Shown here: piece by piece, positions 31,465 to 43,869 of the stretch
Layout: each line of letters opens with the position of its first letter
Position numbering within the stretch: the first letter of the stretch is position 1
Origin: Craspedostauros australis
Taxonomy: Eukaryota > Bacillariophyta > Bacillariophyceae > Mastogloiales > Achnanthaceae
Direction: 5' to 3'
NCBI GenBank assembly: GCA_026770025.1
Contig: JAMXDE010000004.1
Coordinates: 3,211,501-3,275,500 of the forward strand
Length of the DNA: 64,000 nucleotides
The notes under the pieces: model-generated
What the model was told of the DNA's origin: nothing
Databases searched by the model: none
Seen by the model: only the letters and a program-made list of their open reading frames with translations
Position numbers and translations under genes: made by a program

Positions 31465-34400
31465 ATGGAGGACGACCCATGGGCATGCGTGGCGGCGCAG
31501 TCCGCTTCGTCTTCTGCTGCCATCCATGACACAGACGCCGCTGCTCCTCGCGAGATCGCTCCGGATGATGGCAATGCTGCAACGCGGCCATTCTCGGACG
31601 AAACTCCACAGATCCAACGCCAGATTCTGCTGCAGGACCGCTTCTGTTCTGTGCTGAATGTGGTCATCGATCACTCCATGGAGGACCCGACGAGTTTGGA
31701 GCCGATGGAGCTCAATCTCAACCACAGTCCAGCAGCAGGGTCTGCGCATCCGCATCAAACCATGGCCAACGAATCTACGCAGGAACACACACCCACGCCG
31801 CAGCCAACAGCACCCATCAAGGTCCCGGTCATTCGCATCTTCGGACCACTGCACAGGGGCGCGAACGCCCGCACCCCGCCCAAACAAAGCGCGTGCCTGT
31901 ACATCCACGGTGCATACCCCTACCTCCTGGCACGGCCCAGAGCTGCGGGCCCCGACGGATCCTACCTGGGACGACCGTGCAGCGGTCACGTCGATTGGGA
32001 TTGCAGCGAATCCGTCCAAGATGTGGCGCATAAGTTGGGCGACACGTTGGAATCGGCATTGCAGTCGATGGACGCGGACGATAGCAACAGCAAACGCAAA
32101 AAGACAGCGAACCGCATCATCCGCCAAGTGTCCGTCGTGTGCGGCCGAGGCTTTTACACCTTCTGTCCTGGCCCGCCGGCGCCATTCCTGCGCATCGAGT
32201 ATTACGATCCCAAACTGCGATGGAAGATCAAATGGATGCTCGAAAAGGGAATCGAGGTGCCGATGTCGTTCCATCCCGACCCGCATCAATACGCGCACGA
32301 TGCAACCGAACTGTTGCGATTCCATTGCTACGAGGCGCACATCCCGTACACGATGCAGTTCTTCAAGGATTGGAATCTGGCCGGCATGTCGTACATTCAT
32401 CTCAAGGGCGCCACGTTGCGTGGACCTTTGCCAACCAACATCAAGCGCATCATTCCGTCAACGCGGCCAATCAAGCAGAACGCGGTGGATCCAGCGACGG
32501 CAGCGACCTGCTTTCTCGAAGCGAACACGTCTCGCGAGCACATGTGGGAATCCACGCCTCGCAGAACAGATCACGTGACACAGCCTCGCATCCCACCCAA
32601 ACGAACAAGCTGCGACATTGAGCTCGACTGCACCGTGCACGACATCCTCAATGTGGACGAAGTCATCACGGAGATGCCAAGCCAGGATCGCGACGAGATC
32701 CAATGGCGCGCGGTGCCCAGCTTGCGCACGATCTGGCGACAGGAACGACAGCGCATGGCGAGACTGCTGCCACCGCAGCATGACTTTCTCCGTCGGTCCG
32801 ATGCTTCATGCTTCACTCTCAAGGAATCGAGGTCTGGCACACAGTTGGCGACGCGGGGGATGCGGAATCTCATCGCTGCGACGCCAGGTTTGCAGGACGA
32901 GTTCGATCGAAGCCTCCAGCAGATCGTGGAGAGGCATCGATTCGCGGGACAATCAAAGGGCAAGGCTGTGCCAACAACGAAACAAGTCAACTCTGAAATA
33001 CTGACAAGCACGAGCAAGCCAGAAGCGAACGAGCACAAGACTTTCAAGACGAAATCGCTGGCTTGTCTCCCTTGCCTAACTCCGACAGTGGAAGAGACCA
33101 TGGAAACGTTGGGCGCCTTGGGCGATCAGTTTGAAATTCCCGCGAATCGGCAGATCGGCTCACCCAGCTCGCGAACGAATCATCGTTCTCAAGACGAGAG
33201 AGAGTCTGTTGTGAGTGGGTTGCACTTGGCAACTTCGCAATCCACAACCCAATCAATCGAAACGATCGCGCTTGACGACGGCGACGAAGATACTTCTATC
33301 AACCAGCAGCAGGAACAGCAGCAGCAGCAGCTTGACTCGGATCCGGAGATATATAGCCAACGGATCGATCGTGGCGATAAGGTGGTGAGCAGCCAGCTCG
33401 AGGATATCGAAGAGCTCATCGACCCAGAAACGTTGCTCCCCTTCGAAACGATCTTCCTTGGAACCGATCATTGCCGTGCAATCGTTGCGCATCCTGAAAC
33501 AACGGAGACCATTAAGGTGTGTGGAGGACCTGCGGACAGCTGTAGCCATCTGCATCGTGCGGCAAGCAAGGCCAAACCGGGTTTCTACAAAACTGTGTCG
33601 GATGGATTTCGTGTGGACGGCATTCTTGAACATGGAAGTCGAAAGGGAAGCCAAGAAGATCATGGTGGGAATACACATCCCCACAGTCATCCAAGTGCAA
33701 TAAGGCACGGCCAAGATGACGACCACGACAACGACGACGAAAACGAGCTGGATGTACAAGCGTTCGAGGGCATGCTGTCCAATCTTGCCACACAGATGGA
33801 ACACGATGATGAAGGCAAGCACACTTTGCGGATGGAAACAGAAATGACGCAAACCATGGATCAGAGCAATCATGTGCTGCCACAGACACAGAATCTGCGG
33901 GCAGATCCTTTGCTCGATCCTCATCAATCGTCTGAAGAAGACGGCGACGATGAATCTATTCCAGGTTCAGCTTCAGACGATGGTGCCACTTCGATACTGC
34001 ATGTTGCCACTTCGATGCACACTTCTGTGAAGACTCCTGCGAAGACGAGACAAGACAATACTTGTAACAGAGACGGAACTACGCCCAATCATGATGACCT
34101 GCGCGCCGTGCAAGCCAGCAAGCTACCGTGGAGAGGATATGGCCGTTTTGTGCCAACTTCGTGCCCACCGGTGAGAAGCAAAGGTGGAGCAAATGGAAGC
34201 ATGCCACCAACGCACCACGATCGCGACGAAAGGAATCGACATGAGAATACCGAGGCAGATCATCGACTGGCATCGCCTGCTCACGTACGAACCTACCTGA
34301 TGGATCGATCGGAAAATACAAATCCTCGCACTGCCCGCAACGGCGAGCATTGGCAACAGCCAACAATCCCCAAAGACGGTGCCTACGTTGGCACAACTAG

Positions 34401-37400
34401 TTTGCCACCGACCAGGGGCATGGTGAACTACTTGGCTCGCAGGTCGCGGAAGCGCAACAACCGCGGCAACAACGATAACGGCAACCCAAAACGCGACAGG
34501 GATGGATTCAGATGCAAGAACAACGCCAACAGTGAAAATCATCGCAATTCCAAAAAGCCTCGGCTTGCTCGTTCGCTGCTGCCCGGCACAGCTGCATCAG
34601 AAGTCAAGACTCGGACTGGCATCGATACAAGTGATGCCAGGATGGTCGTCACCGCAAAACCAACAGCGCGTCCCGCGCAGCATGCATCGGTTCCATTGAA
34701 GAACGTTGAGGAAGTTGCTTGGGATTCGACTCAGGTACCTCTGACTCCATCGCAACTCACACAGCCAGTTGGAGATGTCGATGATCAAGACGTATCGTAT
34801 TCACAACGCATTGCAACCGTCCACAACCCAAAAACTACAACCAAGACGAGCGACAGCACATTCTCGACGCGTCCAAAAACAGCAGCATCAGTGGAGAAAG
34901 CACAATCCAATGAAGCCTTGGATGGTGGGACATCGAGCCATGATGCCCTCGTCGGCATTGGCAGCATTGGCGGAAGAATACACATCCAAGGAGGTGGCGG
35001 ACTCAAGGCAAAAACAAAGCAATCGCAGGACTCGTCCAGCGGTGGCAGCGCTGCGGTGCGTCCGAACGTGTCCAGCATCCCGACACCCGTGACTGCCATG
35101 TCCATCGAGATCCACATCCAATGTCGCAGCGGCGAGTCTCGACTGGATGCCAGGAAGATCGCGATGGTCCCAAACCCCGGAAAAGATCGCATTGTAGCAA
35201 TAGCCTTCGTCTTTGCAATCGATCCAGGGGGTGGCGAAGCGTTGAAGGTGCTGCAACGTGGTCTCCTGTTCATTCCGCTCGAAGGCGATGCGCGATCTCG
35301 TCAAGAACAGGCGACACAAGTGAAGATGAGCATGCCCCGCATTTCCATGGATATCTCATCGCCACTGCTGATCGAATGTCTGAGTGACGAGAAGGCACTG
35401 CTGCTACGGTTGGCATCCATCGTGCGCATGCGAGATCCTGACATGATGCTGAGCTGGGATCCTCAGGCGCTCGGTCTGGGATATCTGATCGAACGGGCAG
35501 CAATGTTGGGAACGCCCGATGGTGGAGGAGACGATAGACGTGGAGCCGCCAGTCCTGATTTGCCCGGGATCGATATGGTCCGATTGCTTGGTAGGACTCC
35601 CAACGCGAAAGACGGAAGGGGTTTCATGACGAAGACTGGTCTATCGAAGCTTCAGTCTCCAGACGATGCCACAAAATCACCGTTGGATGCACAACTCGTC
35701 ACCCACAAGGTGCACAACTGGGCCGGGAGTGGCCTTGGGGGTGATTGGGATGAACGCGTGGGAGCAGGTGCTGCGGCGGCGTCAATTGTGAGTGCCGCTA
35801 TCTGATTGTACCTATGGAATGGTCGCATATGCCTTTGTTTGCGGGAGCATGTTCCCACGCCTACCAATGTCACGACGGGACAGTCTCCTCAACACAATCT
35901 CTGCCATTTGATCTGGACGCACCACTCACCTTGAATGCAATGCAATGCAACGCCATACTTGCGTGTGTACCGTACAGGCTGGGAGACTCGTGTTTGCAGG
36001 TTGGAAGATCATCGCGGAAGAAGTGAAGCATCCCAACGTATCCTACCAACCAGCGGTTGTCGCAGCTGTCCTCGCACGACGCATCCCGCACCATGATGAT
36101 TTGATGCTGACTCGATGGTACGCAGAGTCTGACGGGAAGGACAGGTGGAGGGTTCTGAACCATCGGCTGATCCAGGCCACGTCGACGTTGCTTCTGTTCG
36201 ATGCACTCGACATCATCGGCCGAGCAGGAGAAGCTTCCCGTCTCAGCGGCGTGGAGTTTTCGCAAAGCTTCCCAGGCATTCGCGGAAGCCAGTACAAGGT
36301 CGAAGGAGTGCTGCTGCGTGCGTTGCAGAGTCTGCGATCAGACGAACGAGGTGCGAAGAAAGGCGTTCGTGCGTGTCCACCACCGCTCGATGGATCAGCG
36401 ACTGATCCGTGCACATCAGGAGACACGTTGACGCCGAACAGCCCTGCTGACCGGAAGAAATCGCAGTCCCAAAGTCCCTGGAAATTGAGACGTGGCTACA
36501 CTCGCAATAGGAAGGACGAGCAGGTGGAGAGCGATCCCGATCGTAATTCGCAAGCGCGGCAGTACTTCTTCTTCTTCTCGCCATCGATGGAGGATACCAA
36601 CAAACAAGAGGCGTTGGAGGTGCAGGCGCTGACACTCGAGCCGCAATCCGCGCACTACAAGGAGCCTGTTGTCGTGTGCGATTTCACAGCTCTATACCCT
36701 TCTCTGGTGATCGCATACAACCTCTGCTACTCGACGTGTGCTGGCAAATTAGAGTACCACAGCACGAGGCGCGAAATGCGCGTGCAGGGCCGAACCACAG
36801 GACAGGTGGGGCCATTTGCGTACCCGGAATTGAAGACAGCAACAGTGTTGAAGGATCACATCAAATCCAAGCAACAGTCCAACATGAAAGGTAGCGGTTC
36901 AAAAAAGACGAAGCACCATCATGACCGATGCTACGTATCACCGACGGGATCAATCTATGTTGGCGAATCAGTCCTGAAGGGCGTTCTGCCGCAAGTGCTT
37001 GATGAAATGCTGACAACAAGAGCAATGCTAAAGAAGGCATCCAAGGAGTACAAAAAGCGGCTCCCTGACATTTCGCCTGCGGTGCTTCGACAGTTGGAAG
37101 CTCGGCAGCTGGCGCTGAAGTACGTTGCCAACGTCACTTACGGTAAGTGGATTACGACTCAACTCGCATGGAAATCGTACTGGTGCCATTTGTGTCGTGG
37201 CATGAAGCTTCTTCGATGACCACAATCACTCACTATCATTCACAATCATCTAAAAACCGCCTGCTCCAGGCTATACAAGCGCCACGTTCAGCGGAAGATG
37301 CGCAATGCCGTTGCTGGCAGACACTATCGTTGAATGTGGCAGGAAGACGCTGCGGCGAGCAATTGACCTCGCGAATAGGATTGGGAACGAGAACGGCAGG

Positions 37401-39164
37401 TGGTCGGGCTGCAGGGTAATTTATGGAGATACCGATTCTTTGTTTGTGAGATTGCCGGGACGAACCTACAAGGAGGCATTTCAGTTTGGGGAGGAACTTT
37501 GCAGGCGTGTCACCGCTGACAACCCGCCGCCAGTGCAGCTGAAACTAGAGAAGGTCTATGTCGGGTCCATCATGCAAACGGTACGTCGGAATGCATGGCA
37601 ACGCGTTTAGCGTGGGTGTGGAGAGCATGTGGAATTCATGCACCTCTTGCCCTCGTGGTATAATCACTTCTCTTCTTGCAGTGTGACGAGATGGACTGGC
37701 ATGCACAGCGATCAACTTTCGGTGCTGGATTTTATCTCTTCGACCCAGTCTCTACGTGATGCTCCATCTAATCCTCTGTGTTTGTTGCCTCGACCCGTCG
37801 CATACAAATGATTGATCGCAAAAACTGCCTGTCTATTTGAATTGTGGCGAGATTGCGGGGTACACATCAACATCGTTGCCAACAGATGAAGCGGTATTGT
37901 GGGATGAAGTACGAGTCCAGCGACCAAAGGAAACCAGTCTTCGAAGCCAAAGGCCTCGAAACGATCCGAAGAGACCAGTGCGCGCTGACTCAAAAGGTTC
38001 TACGCAATGCACTAATCACGCTGTTCAAGAAAGGTATCGATGCTGTCCGACAATATCTCAACCGCCAGTGGGCCTTGATTCTAGGAGGTTATCTGCCCGT
38101 ATCCGACTTCATTCTCACTGGCAAGGTGCGGAGCAAGTACCGGGGTGGCAAGGAAGGACCCGTGCAAGCGGTGCTTGCCAGACGAATGGCAGAGGCGGAC
38201 CCTGGCCGGGTGATCCGACACAAACAGAGGCTTTCGTATGTCATCGTGGCCACTCCTGGGGTATCATTTCGCTTGAAGGACTGCGTGCTGACGCCGTTGG
38301 AATTGCTGGAACGATGGGACGCCTACACTATCCATTCCTCGTACTACATCGCCAAGGTAAGCTCTGATGTGCTACAACGTGCATTGGCGTGTCATGGTTG
38401 CACTAATACCATGGCCAGAGCTCCAACGATGCTTGCTCCGCGCGAGTGTGTGAACGGTAACAAGGAAGACTGGCCATTTGACGATACTATGGGAGTATGA
38501 TTGCGCATGCTCACTTGGTCTGTGAACGCACCTTTATCAACATTCTTCTCTCCTCATCGAACAGCACGTGAACGCATCGTTGCAACGATGTCTTGGACTG
38601 CATCCGCACAACGTGGACGTCTCCGCATGGTACGAGATGTGCGCCAAACCACGGCGGAGGATCCACTACTGGCCCGTGTCGTCGAGGACACGGAAGATGA
38701 TCACGTCATACTTCGGCAGCGACATCTGCGCCATGTGCGGCGCGAAGTGCCAAACGCAGGGAAGGTCGAAGGCTGTAGTCTGCCAAGCCTGTCGAGTTAG
38801 TGAAACCAACACAACGTTCTTCGCAAACAAGAGAATCTCGTCCATCCAGACTGCGGTCCACAAGCTGGCCAAAAAGTGCAGCAGCTGCAATGGCTGTGAG
38901 GAGGGTGGGGATTCATTCGCTGGTGTCGCATTGCATAGGAGTGTCGCCACCCACCGTCCAGATGGTAGTCATATGTTCGGCAGCTATGCAGAAGCTGTCG
39001 CAGCACAAACAACAGCAACAGACTCGATGAGCGACGATGCTCGTCTCGCTAACCCCATGGCCAACTGCACCTGCCTCGACTGCCCGGCAACATTTGAACG
39101 GCATAGGATGCGGGATCTTGAGATCGAAGCCATCGAGGTTTGCAAGTGCCTCGAATTGTTGTGA
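31465..39164 (+). CDS. REV3: DNA polymerase zeta catalytic subunit
   Basis: The translesion family B polymerase that extends mismatched or damaged primer ends. Five exons, 31465-35787, 35978-37142, 37270-37580, 37886-38356 and 38565-39164, give 2289 residues with consistent phases (0,1,0,0) and GT-AG ends. The REV3-specific N-terminal domain is at ~50-330 (VPVIRIFGPLHRG, EAHIPYTMQFFKDWNLAGMS), followed by about 1000 poorly conserved, Ser/Thr/Gln-rich residues. An exonuclease-like region without an obvious proofreading motif comes next, then the polymerase domain: motif A CDFTALYPSLVIAYN (~1674), motif B RQLALKYVANVTYG, motif C IYGDTDSLF (~1881) and KRYCGMKYESSDQRKPVFE. The tail has CysA (CAMCGAKC...CQAC) and CysB (CSSCNGC...CTCLDCP), the latter expected to hold an Fe-S cluster and bind Pol31/Pol32-type subunits. 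Start: ATG at 31465 in fair context; a domain-like start FCSVLNVVIDHSM lies ~60 residues in. Confidence 0.95.
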
Positions 39165-39445
39165 TGCGTTGTTGAGAGAAATTGCAGCGCAACATTCACG
39201 GCCACACACTTGCAATCAGCGCTAATACAATTTTGTCATTCACCCATTACGCGAGGCAATCTTACTTGGAGGTATACGCTTTTCACCCAGCATGAAGCCT
39301 GGCAGACTTGTGCGAGCATCGGCCATGTGTACCGTCAACTTGGTATGGCACTGGCACAATAATGCGATTGCTGCCGTTCAACGATGGAGTCTGGTAGTCG
39401 CTTCGTTATCGTTTATCTGCTTGACTTGTACATCGTCACAACACA

Positions 39446-41777
39446 TTAAGGTGAGCATCGGTTTGGATCGCGTGGGAACATGGACGCCTTGCGGACGTTG
39501 TCAAGACCGAGGTACAGGAAGACGACGCGCTCGAGACCGATTCCAGCACCAGCATGAGGGCTCACACCGTGCCGAAAGGATTCGATGTACTTCTCCAGAC
39601 CCTCCCCGACTTCGACGCCCTTATTGTTCAGAATTTCGAGTAAGAGTTCCGGGTCATGACATCGTTGCGCTCCTGAGCAGATTTCTTGACCTCTGATGAA
39701 GATGTCGTAGGAGTTGGAGAAATTGGCATCCTCTGGACAAGGCATGGTGTAGAACGGTCGAATTTCCATTGGGTATTTGTCGAGCATGAAGAAGTCCGTA
39801 CCGTACTTTTCCTTCACGGCCTCTCCCAGAGCGAGCTCCTGTCGTTCGTTCATTGACGAAAGTAAGAATAAGAGCAAAATGAAAAAGGACAAGAGATGGA
39901 GAAGGGGTGAGTTCCATGATGTACTGTAATGCATGCAATGCAATGCAGGTGACGTTTGCTCCGCTGTGTGCCGCAATCAACAACTTGTTGCCATTCGTAG
40001 CGTTGCTGCTTGCTCCTGCGAAAGCACCGTAACGCACCATCGCTCCCGACAGATCTCCCAGACCATCGCCAATGTCAAAGCCTGCTTCCTTCAGAATCTC
40101 CATCGCCTCTGGCCAATGCAACACGCATGGTTCATCCGTGAAGGCGACCGCCTCCGAAAAGTACTGCTCGCGGATCACCTTGAGCTCACCCTCCAGCCTG
40201 GTTTCCAGCCCGTTAAAAATGTGCTTGAACATGTTGTGGATCACCTCCAGCGTCTCCATGTAATGATCGTTGATGGACATTTCCAAATCCAACCCCGTGA
40301 ATTCGCACAAGTGACGGCGCGTGTGCGACTTCTCCGCGCGAAAAACCGGACCGATCTCGAAGACGCGCGTCAGGTCGGAGGCGATCGCCATCTGCTTGTA
40401 CAGCTGCGGCGATTGTGCCAAGCACGCGGTTTGTCCGAAGTAGTCGGTCGTGAAGACGCCGGCGCCGCTCTCGCTTTCTCCGGCAAGCAGCTTGGGCGTG
40501 TGGATCTCTGTGAAGCCCTGCGAGTACAGCGATTCGCGGAACAGCTGGCAGACCATGGATTGGACTCGCATGATGGCGTTGTTGGCCGGGGCACGTAGAT
40601 CCATCCAACGATTGTCGAGTCGGAGTTCCTGGCCAAGACGAGGGAAGGGTCTGTCGGTGTCTTGCGATTCATCGACCTCCTTTTCGCTGCGTGCAGCATC
40701 CTCCACCAGGAATGGGAGAACGGACGCCGCCTTCATGACTGAGTGGATGCGGTTGATGCTGAGCTCCACGTTCTGGATGGTGCACGACCGGACCTCGGCA
40801 TCCACGAGCGTTGCCTCGATATCCACGATGCTCTCCGCCGTCAACAACTTGAGGTATTGGATCATCTTCTTGGACTGCTCCGGATTCTCCTTGTCCTTGA
40901 AGTAGCAAGCCTGCACTGTGTGGAAGGAATCCTGACGCACGACGATGAAGCACGAACCGCCCTTGACGCGGATGGATTGCAAACGGCCGCGCAGCCAGAC
41001 CTTGTCGCCGGCATTGTGCTGCGTTTCCAAGTCCTTGACGTCCACAAACTCGCGTCCTGTGCGGCTGCGGGACATGACCCGCGTGAGATCTCCAAACGGT
41101 TCGTACTTGTCTTCGTCATTGACTGATAGGTAGGTCACATCGTGGATCTTGTCTGCCTCCGCCTTCGCGGCTGCTTGCGCTGCCTTCTTGGCCTTCTTCT
41201 CGGCCTTCAGTCGTTCCTTTTCGGCTCTGTAGGTACGATGGTGCAAAGGATGGATCAAATGGAGTCGGACGGCAAATAGGAGGGAGTTTGATGTGAGTAT
41301 TTGGTGAGGCAGAAGAAGCACAGGTTGACACGACAACTCAACCAAACACAATGATGGAAGACGCGAAGGAAAGCTGCAACTCTTACGACAAAGGAAACAA
41401 GTACAGTTCATCGGCAGCATCTGCACTCCACCAGCATCTTGTCCATCAATGCACTGCTGCACTCACTTTCGAGCCTCACGCGCAGCCTTGATGGCCGCCT
41501 TTTCCTCTTCGGTCTTTTCTCCTCCACCTTGCTGCTGCTGCTGCTGCTGCTGTTGTTGCGAAGAGTTCTGAGTGGCATCCGTCATGCGACGCAATGACGC
41601 AATGCTGCCGTACGACAAGGTCGGCCTCTGCGATGGCTTGCCGCATTCCGATGCGAGGGACGATGATCCCGATGTCCAGGATGGCTGAAAGGATTCCACG
41701 ACGCAGCTGGACTCCATCAAGGACGCTGCCACCAGCGCCATGTGCAATGCCGAATTCGGCAGGCTCGAGAATCTCAT
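39446..41777 (-). CDS. Aspartate--tRNA ligase (AspRS), eukaryotic cytosolic type with possible targeting extension
   Basis: Exons 41777-41467, 41226-40038 and 39838-39446 give 630 residues from the upstream ATG, or 566 from ATG 41585 (MTDATQNSS). Join phases 2 and 0 both restore conserved sequence, e.g. [20 protein letters not shown]. An N-terminal polyglutamine and a Lys/Ala-rich helix precede the OB fold ([17 protein letters not shown]). The class II core shows motif 1 ([13 protein letters not shown]), motif 2 [15 protein letters not shown] and motif 3 [13 protein letters not shown] with the ending [11 protein letters not shown]. The earlier Met adds a hydrophobic leader followed by ESFQPSW, like a signal peptide plus Phe, then a Ser-rich stretch. 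Two products, cytosolic and organellar, may come from the two starts. The enzyme assignment is secure; dual targeting is inference. Confidence 0.92.
41525..41560. repeat. CTG/CAG triplet repeat (polyglutamine in AspRS)
   Basis: About ten CTG/TTG triplets coding for Gln on the minus strand, just after the second candidate start of AspRS. Confidence 0.8.
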
Positions 41778-42201
41778 CGTGTAGCCTGGTGGATTCACAA
41801 GATGAATGATCCCAACGTGGAGTTGTTCCAAGCTTATCCGACGATCTGGGTGTCGATGATGTCGATGATGTCGATGGTCCTGTTGATACGTTGGATCGCG
41901 CTGGGTGTGCTTTGCGCTCTTGCTGCCAATGTTCGCAGACGGTTGGATTGATGGGTGATCGTGATGGGTGGGTGAGTGAATGGAATGGATGGATCCTGTT
42001 TGGTGATGGGTTGATGTGACGACACGGTGCTGACGATTGTGCGGATTTGGTTGATGGGTGATCGTCTGGATGTCGTCCGACTGATGTTCGTCCCGCGCTA
42101 GGTTCGTAAAAGTAGAAAGACCAAAAAGACGCCAATATTGTGTCCACAGGGTGCAGATGAAAAATTGTGGTCTAGAACCGTTACCCTTCCCCTTCGATAC
42201 T

Positions 42202-43869
42202 TCACTGCCACACGCCCTTGATCTTCTGAAGGAGTCCGACCCATGTCTCGACACCGTCAAACAGCTGATCCATGTCGATGCTGCAGACGTCGAACTTCTC
42301 GTGCGCGGTTCGATCGAATGCCTTGCGATGCGCTGCTTCGCCATCAGGTGACGCGTACCACTGCGGCATCCACTGCTCCTCTTTCGCGAGAGACATCTGC
42401 AGGAACTGGTTCAGCTCGTCCTCGTTGGGGCACTTTCGAGGAAGGTCTGCGATGTTCTTCTTCAGCTCACCGTGGTGGTACTCGGCCAGCTCGTTCGTGA
42501 CCTGGGTGATGGTCTTGTCGGTTTGCATCTTGGTATCGATCACGCCGCGCTTGGCAGCCTCGTACGCGATGTCGAAGTAGAGGAACCAAGGCATGTTGCG
42601 GACGTTCTGTTCGAATCCCCTGGGCATATTGCGGAGGTATTCGCATGCGTTGGGAGCATCTGAGATGAAATCACACATCAGCTGCTGCGTGATCTGCTCC
42701 TTGGAGTGGATGTTCATGACGTGGATCTTGAAACCATGGTGGCGCCAGGTTTGGATGAGGCCATCGATGAAGACAAAGATATCGGCCATCGTCATGGGGT
42801 CGTCCTGACCGTACAGTGCAGTGGAGCTGTCTTGCATCCATTCCTGGATGATTTCCCAAGTGTTGCCGGTGGGCACGCCGCCGTTCGCGGGCCAGTTGGC
42901 GTGCTTGGATGTGTGGTACGTCATTTCCATGCCGCGGTTCTGTTTGATGGTGCTCAGCATCCAGTCGAAGACTCGGCGGTACGTCACGACGATCGTCACA
43001 TCCCAGCCGTCCAGGAGGTCCTTCAGGTTCTTGAAGTAGAGGGGGTCCTGATACAGCCCGCCGGCGAGGAAGAACTTCGTGTACGACCATTCTTCGCTGC
43101 TAGTGATCAACGAGACGCCGTCTTCCCTCATCATGTCCAGTACGTCCTTTGTCTCCTGGATGCATCCGGGCCGTGGGACCAACGATTGGGCCGTAGCATT
43201 CGCTGCGTGGTGCATCTTCGTGTTCATGTAGGTGGTGTAGTCGCGTTGCATGCATTCTGGCTTCCACATGTTGCCTACTGGCACCAGACGAGCGTCCTTG
43301 TAGGATGCTTTCATACCGCCGCGTCCCCAGTACGCGTACTTGTCCTTGAGCAGAATCCCGCGCTTGTGCGCACTGAACAAATCATGCTGGAACGTCGTCG
43401 TCGCGGTCTTCGCAGGTCCAAGATGGATGATGAGTTTCGGTCCCTTGCTCCGGTCTTCGGCGACTTTCGATTCGCTTTGAATCTGTGTCTGTTGATCCGT
43501 GGTGTGCTGCTCTGTCGCCTGGTGTTCCACTTCGTGCAAATCTCGTACCTTCGCGGTATACTGCGGTTGCGGTAATGAGATCAACTGGCGGAACTCCTGC
43601 AAGTTCAAGACTGTCGAGAACTGGACGAGCAAGATGAAGGGAGCAACGAAGATGAGCCGACTCGACAGTTGCCGGAGACGCTGTGACCGGCTGCTGCTGC
43701 TGCTGCCAATTTTCATGGTGGCGACGGCATCTGTGTATTTGGTGCTCTTCTCATCGTCGTTCGTCAGAGTAAACTGTTGGTCTGTGCCGACGTCCATGTC
43801 CTTGTGGCTATCGGCATCCCCCATGGATGTGGTGAGCGTGCTCGCGCTGCTTACTGAATTATCACTCAT
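42202..43869 (-). CDS. Sulfotransferase-like type II membrane protein
   Basis: A 555-residue single-exon protein. A cytosolic Ser/Thr-rich N-terminus is followed by one hydrophobic anchor at ~73-95 (LIFVAPFILLVQFSTVLNL), a Gln/Thr-rich stem and a lumenal catalytic domain. The domain opens with IIHLGPAKTATTTFQ (~147), the phosphosulfate-binding loop of PAPS-dependent sulfotransferases. VTYRRVFDWMLSTIK further on fits the 3'-phosphate site with Arg and Ser. This is the topology of Golgi enzymes that sulfate glycans or proteins, relevant to sulfated cell-wall or mucilage polymers in algae, but the acceptor is unknown. ATG at 43869 is the first in frame. Confidence 0.78.
   Translation of the reverse strand: MSDNSVSSASTLTTSMGDADSHKDMDVGTDQQFTLTNDDEKSTKYTDAVATMKIGSSSSSRSQRLRQLSSRLIFVAPFILLVQFSTVLNLQEFRQLISLPQPQYTAKVRDLHEVEHQATEQHTTDQQTQIQSESKVAEDRSKGPKLIIHLGPAKTATTTFQHDLFSAHKRGILLKDKYAYWGRGGMKASYKDARLVPVGNMWKPECMQRDYTTYMNTKMHHAANATAQSLVPRPGCIQETKDVLDMMREDGVSLITSSEEWSYTKFFLAGGLYQDPLYFKNLKDLLDGWDVTIVVTYRRVFDWMLSTIKQNRGMEMTYHTSKHANWPANGGVPTGNTWEIIQEWMQDSSTALYGQDDPMTMADIFVFIDGLIQTWRHHGFKIHVMNIHSKEQITQQLMCDFISDAPNACEYLRNMPRGFEQNVRNMPWFLYFDIAYEAAKRGVIDTKMQTDKTITQVTNELAEYHHGELKKNIADLPRKCPNEDELNQFLQMSLAKEEQWMPQWYASPDGEAAHRKAFDRTAHEKFDVCSIDMDQLFDGVETWVGLLQKIKGVWQ

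Noticed and set aside
42086-42201. Possible overlap of AspRS and sulfotransferase transcripts as an operon-like unit
   Set aside because: Both are on the minus strand with about 425 bases between start and stop, which is ordinary spacing for a compact eukaryotic genome.
41778-42344. Upstream extension of the AspRS first exon
   Set aside because: The His/Pro/Ser-rich sequence overlaps the 3' end of the sulfotransferase gene and does not resemble a synthetase; ATG 41777 begins a plausible leader.
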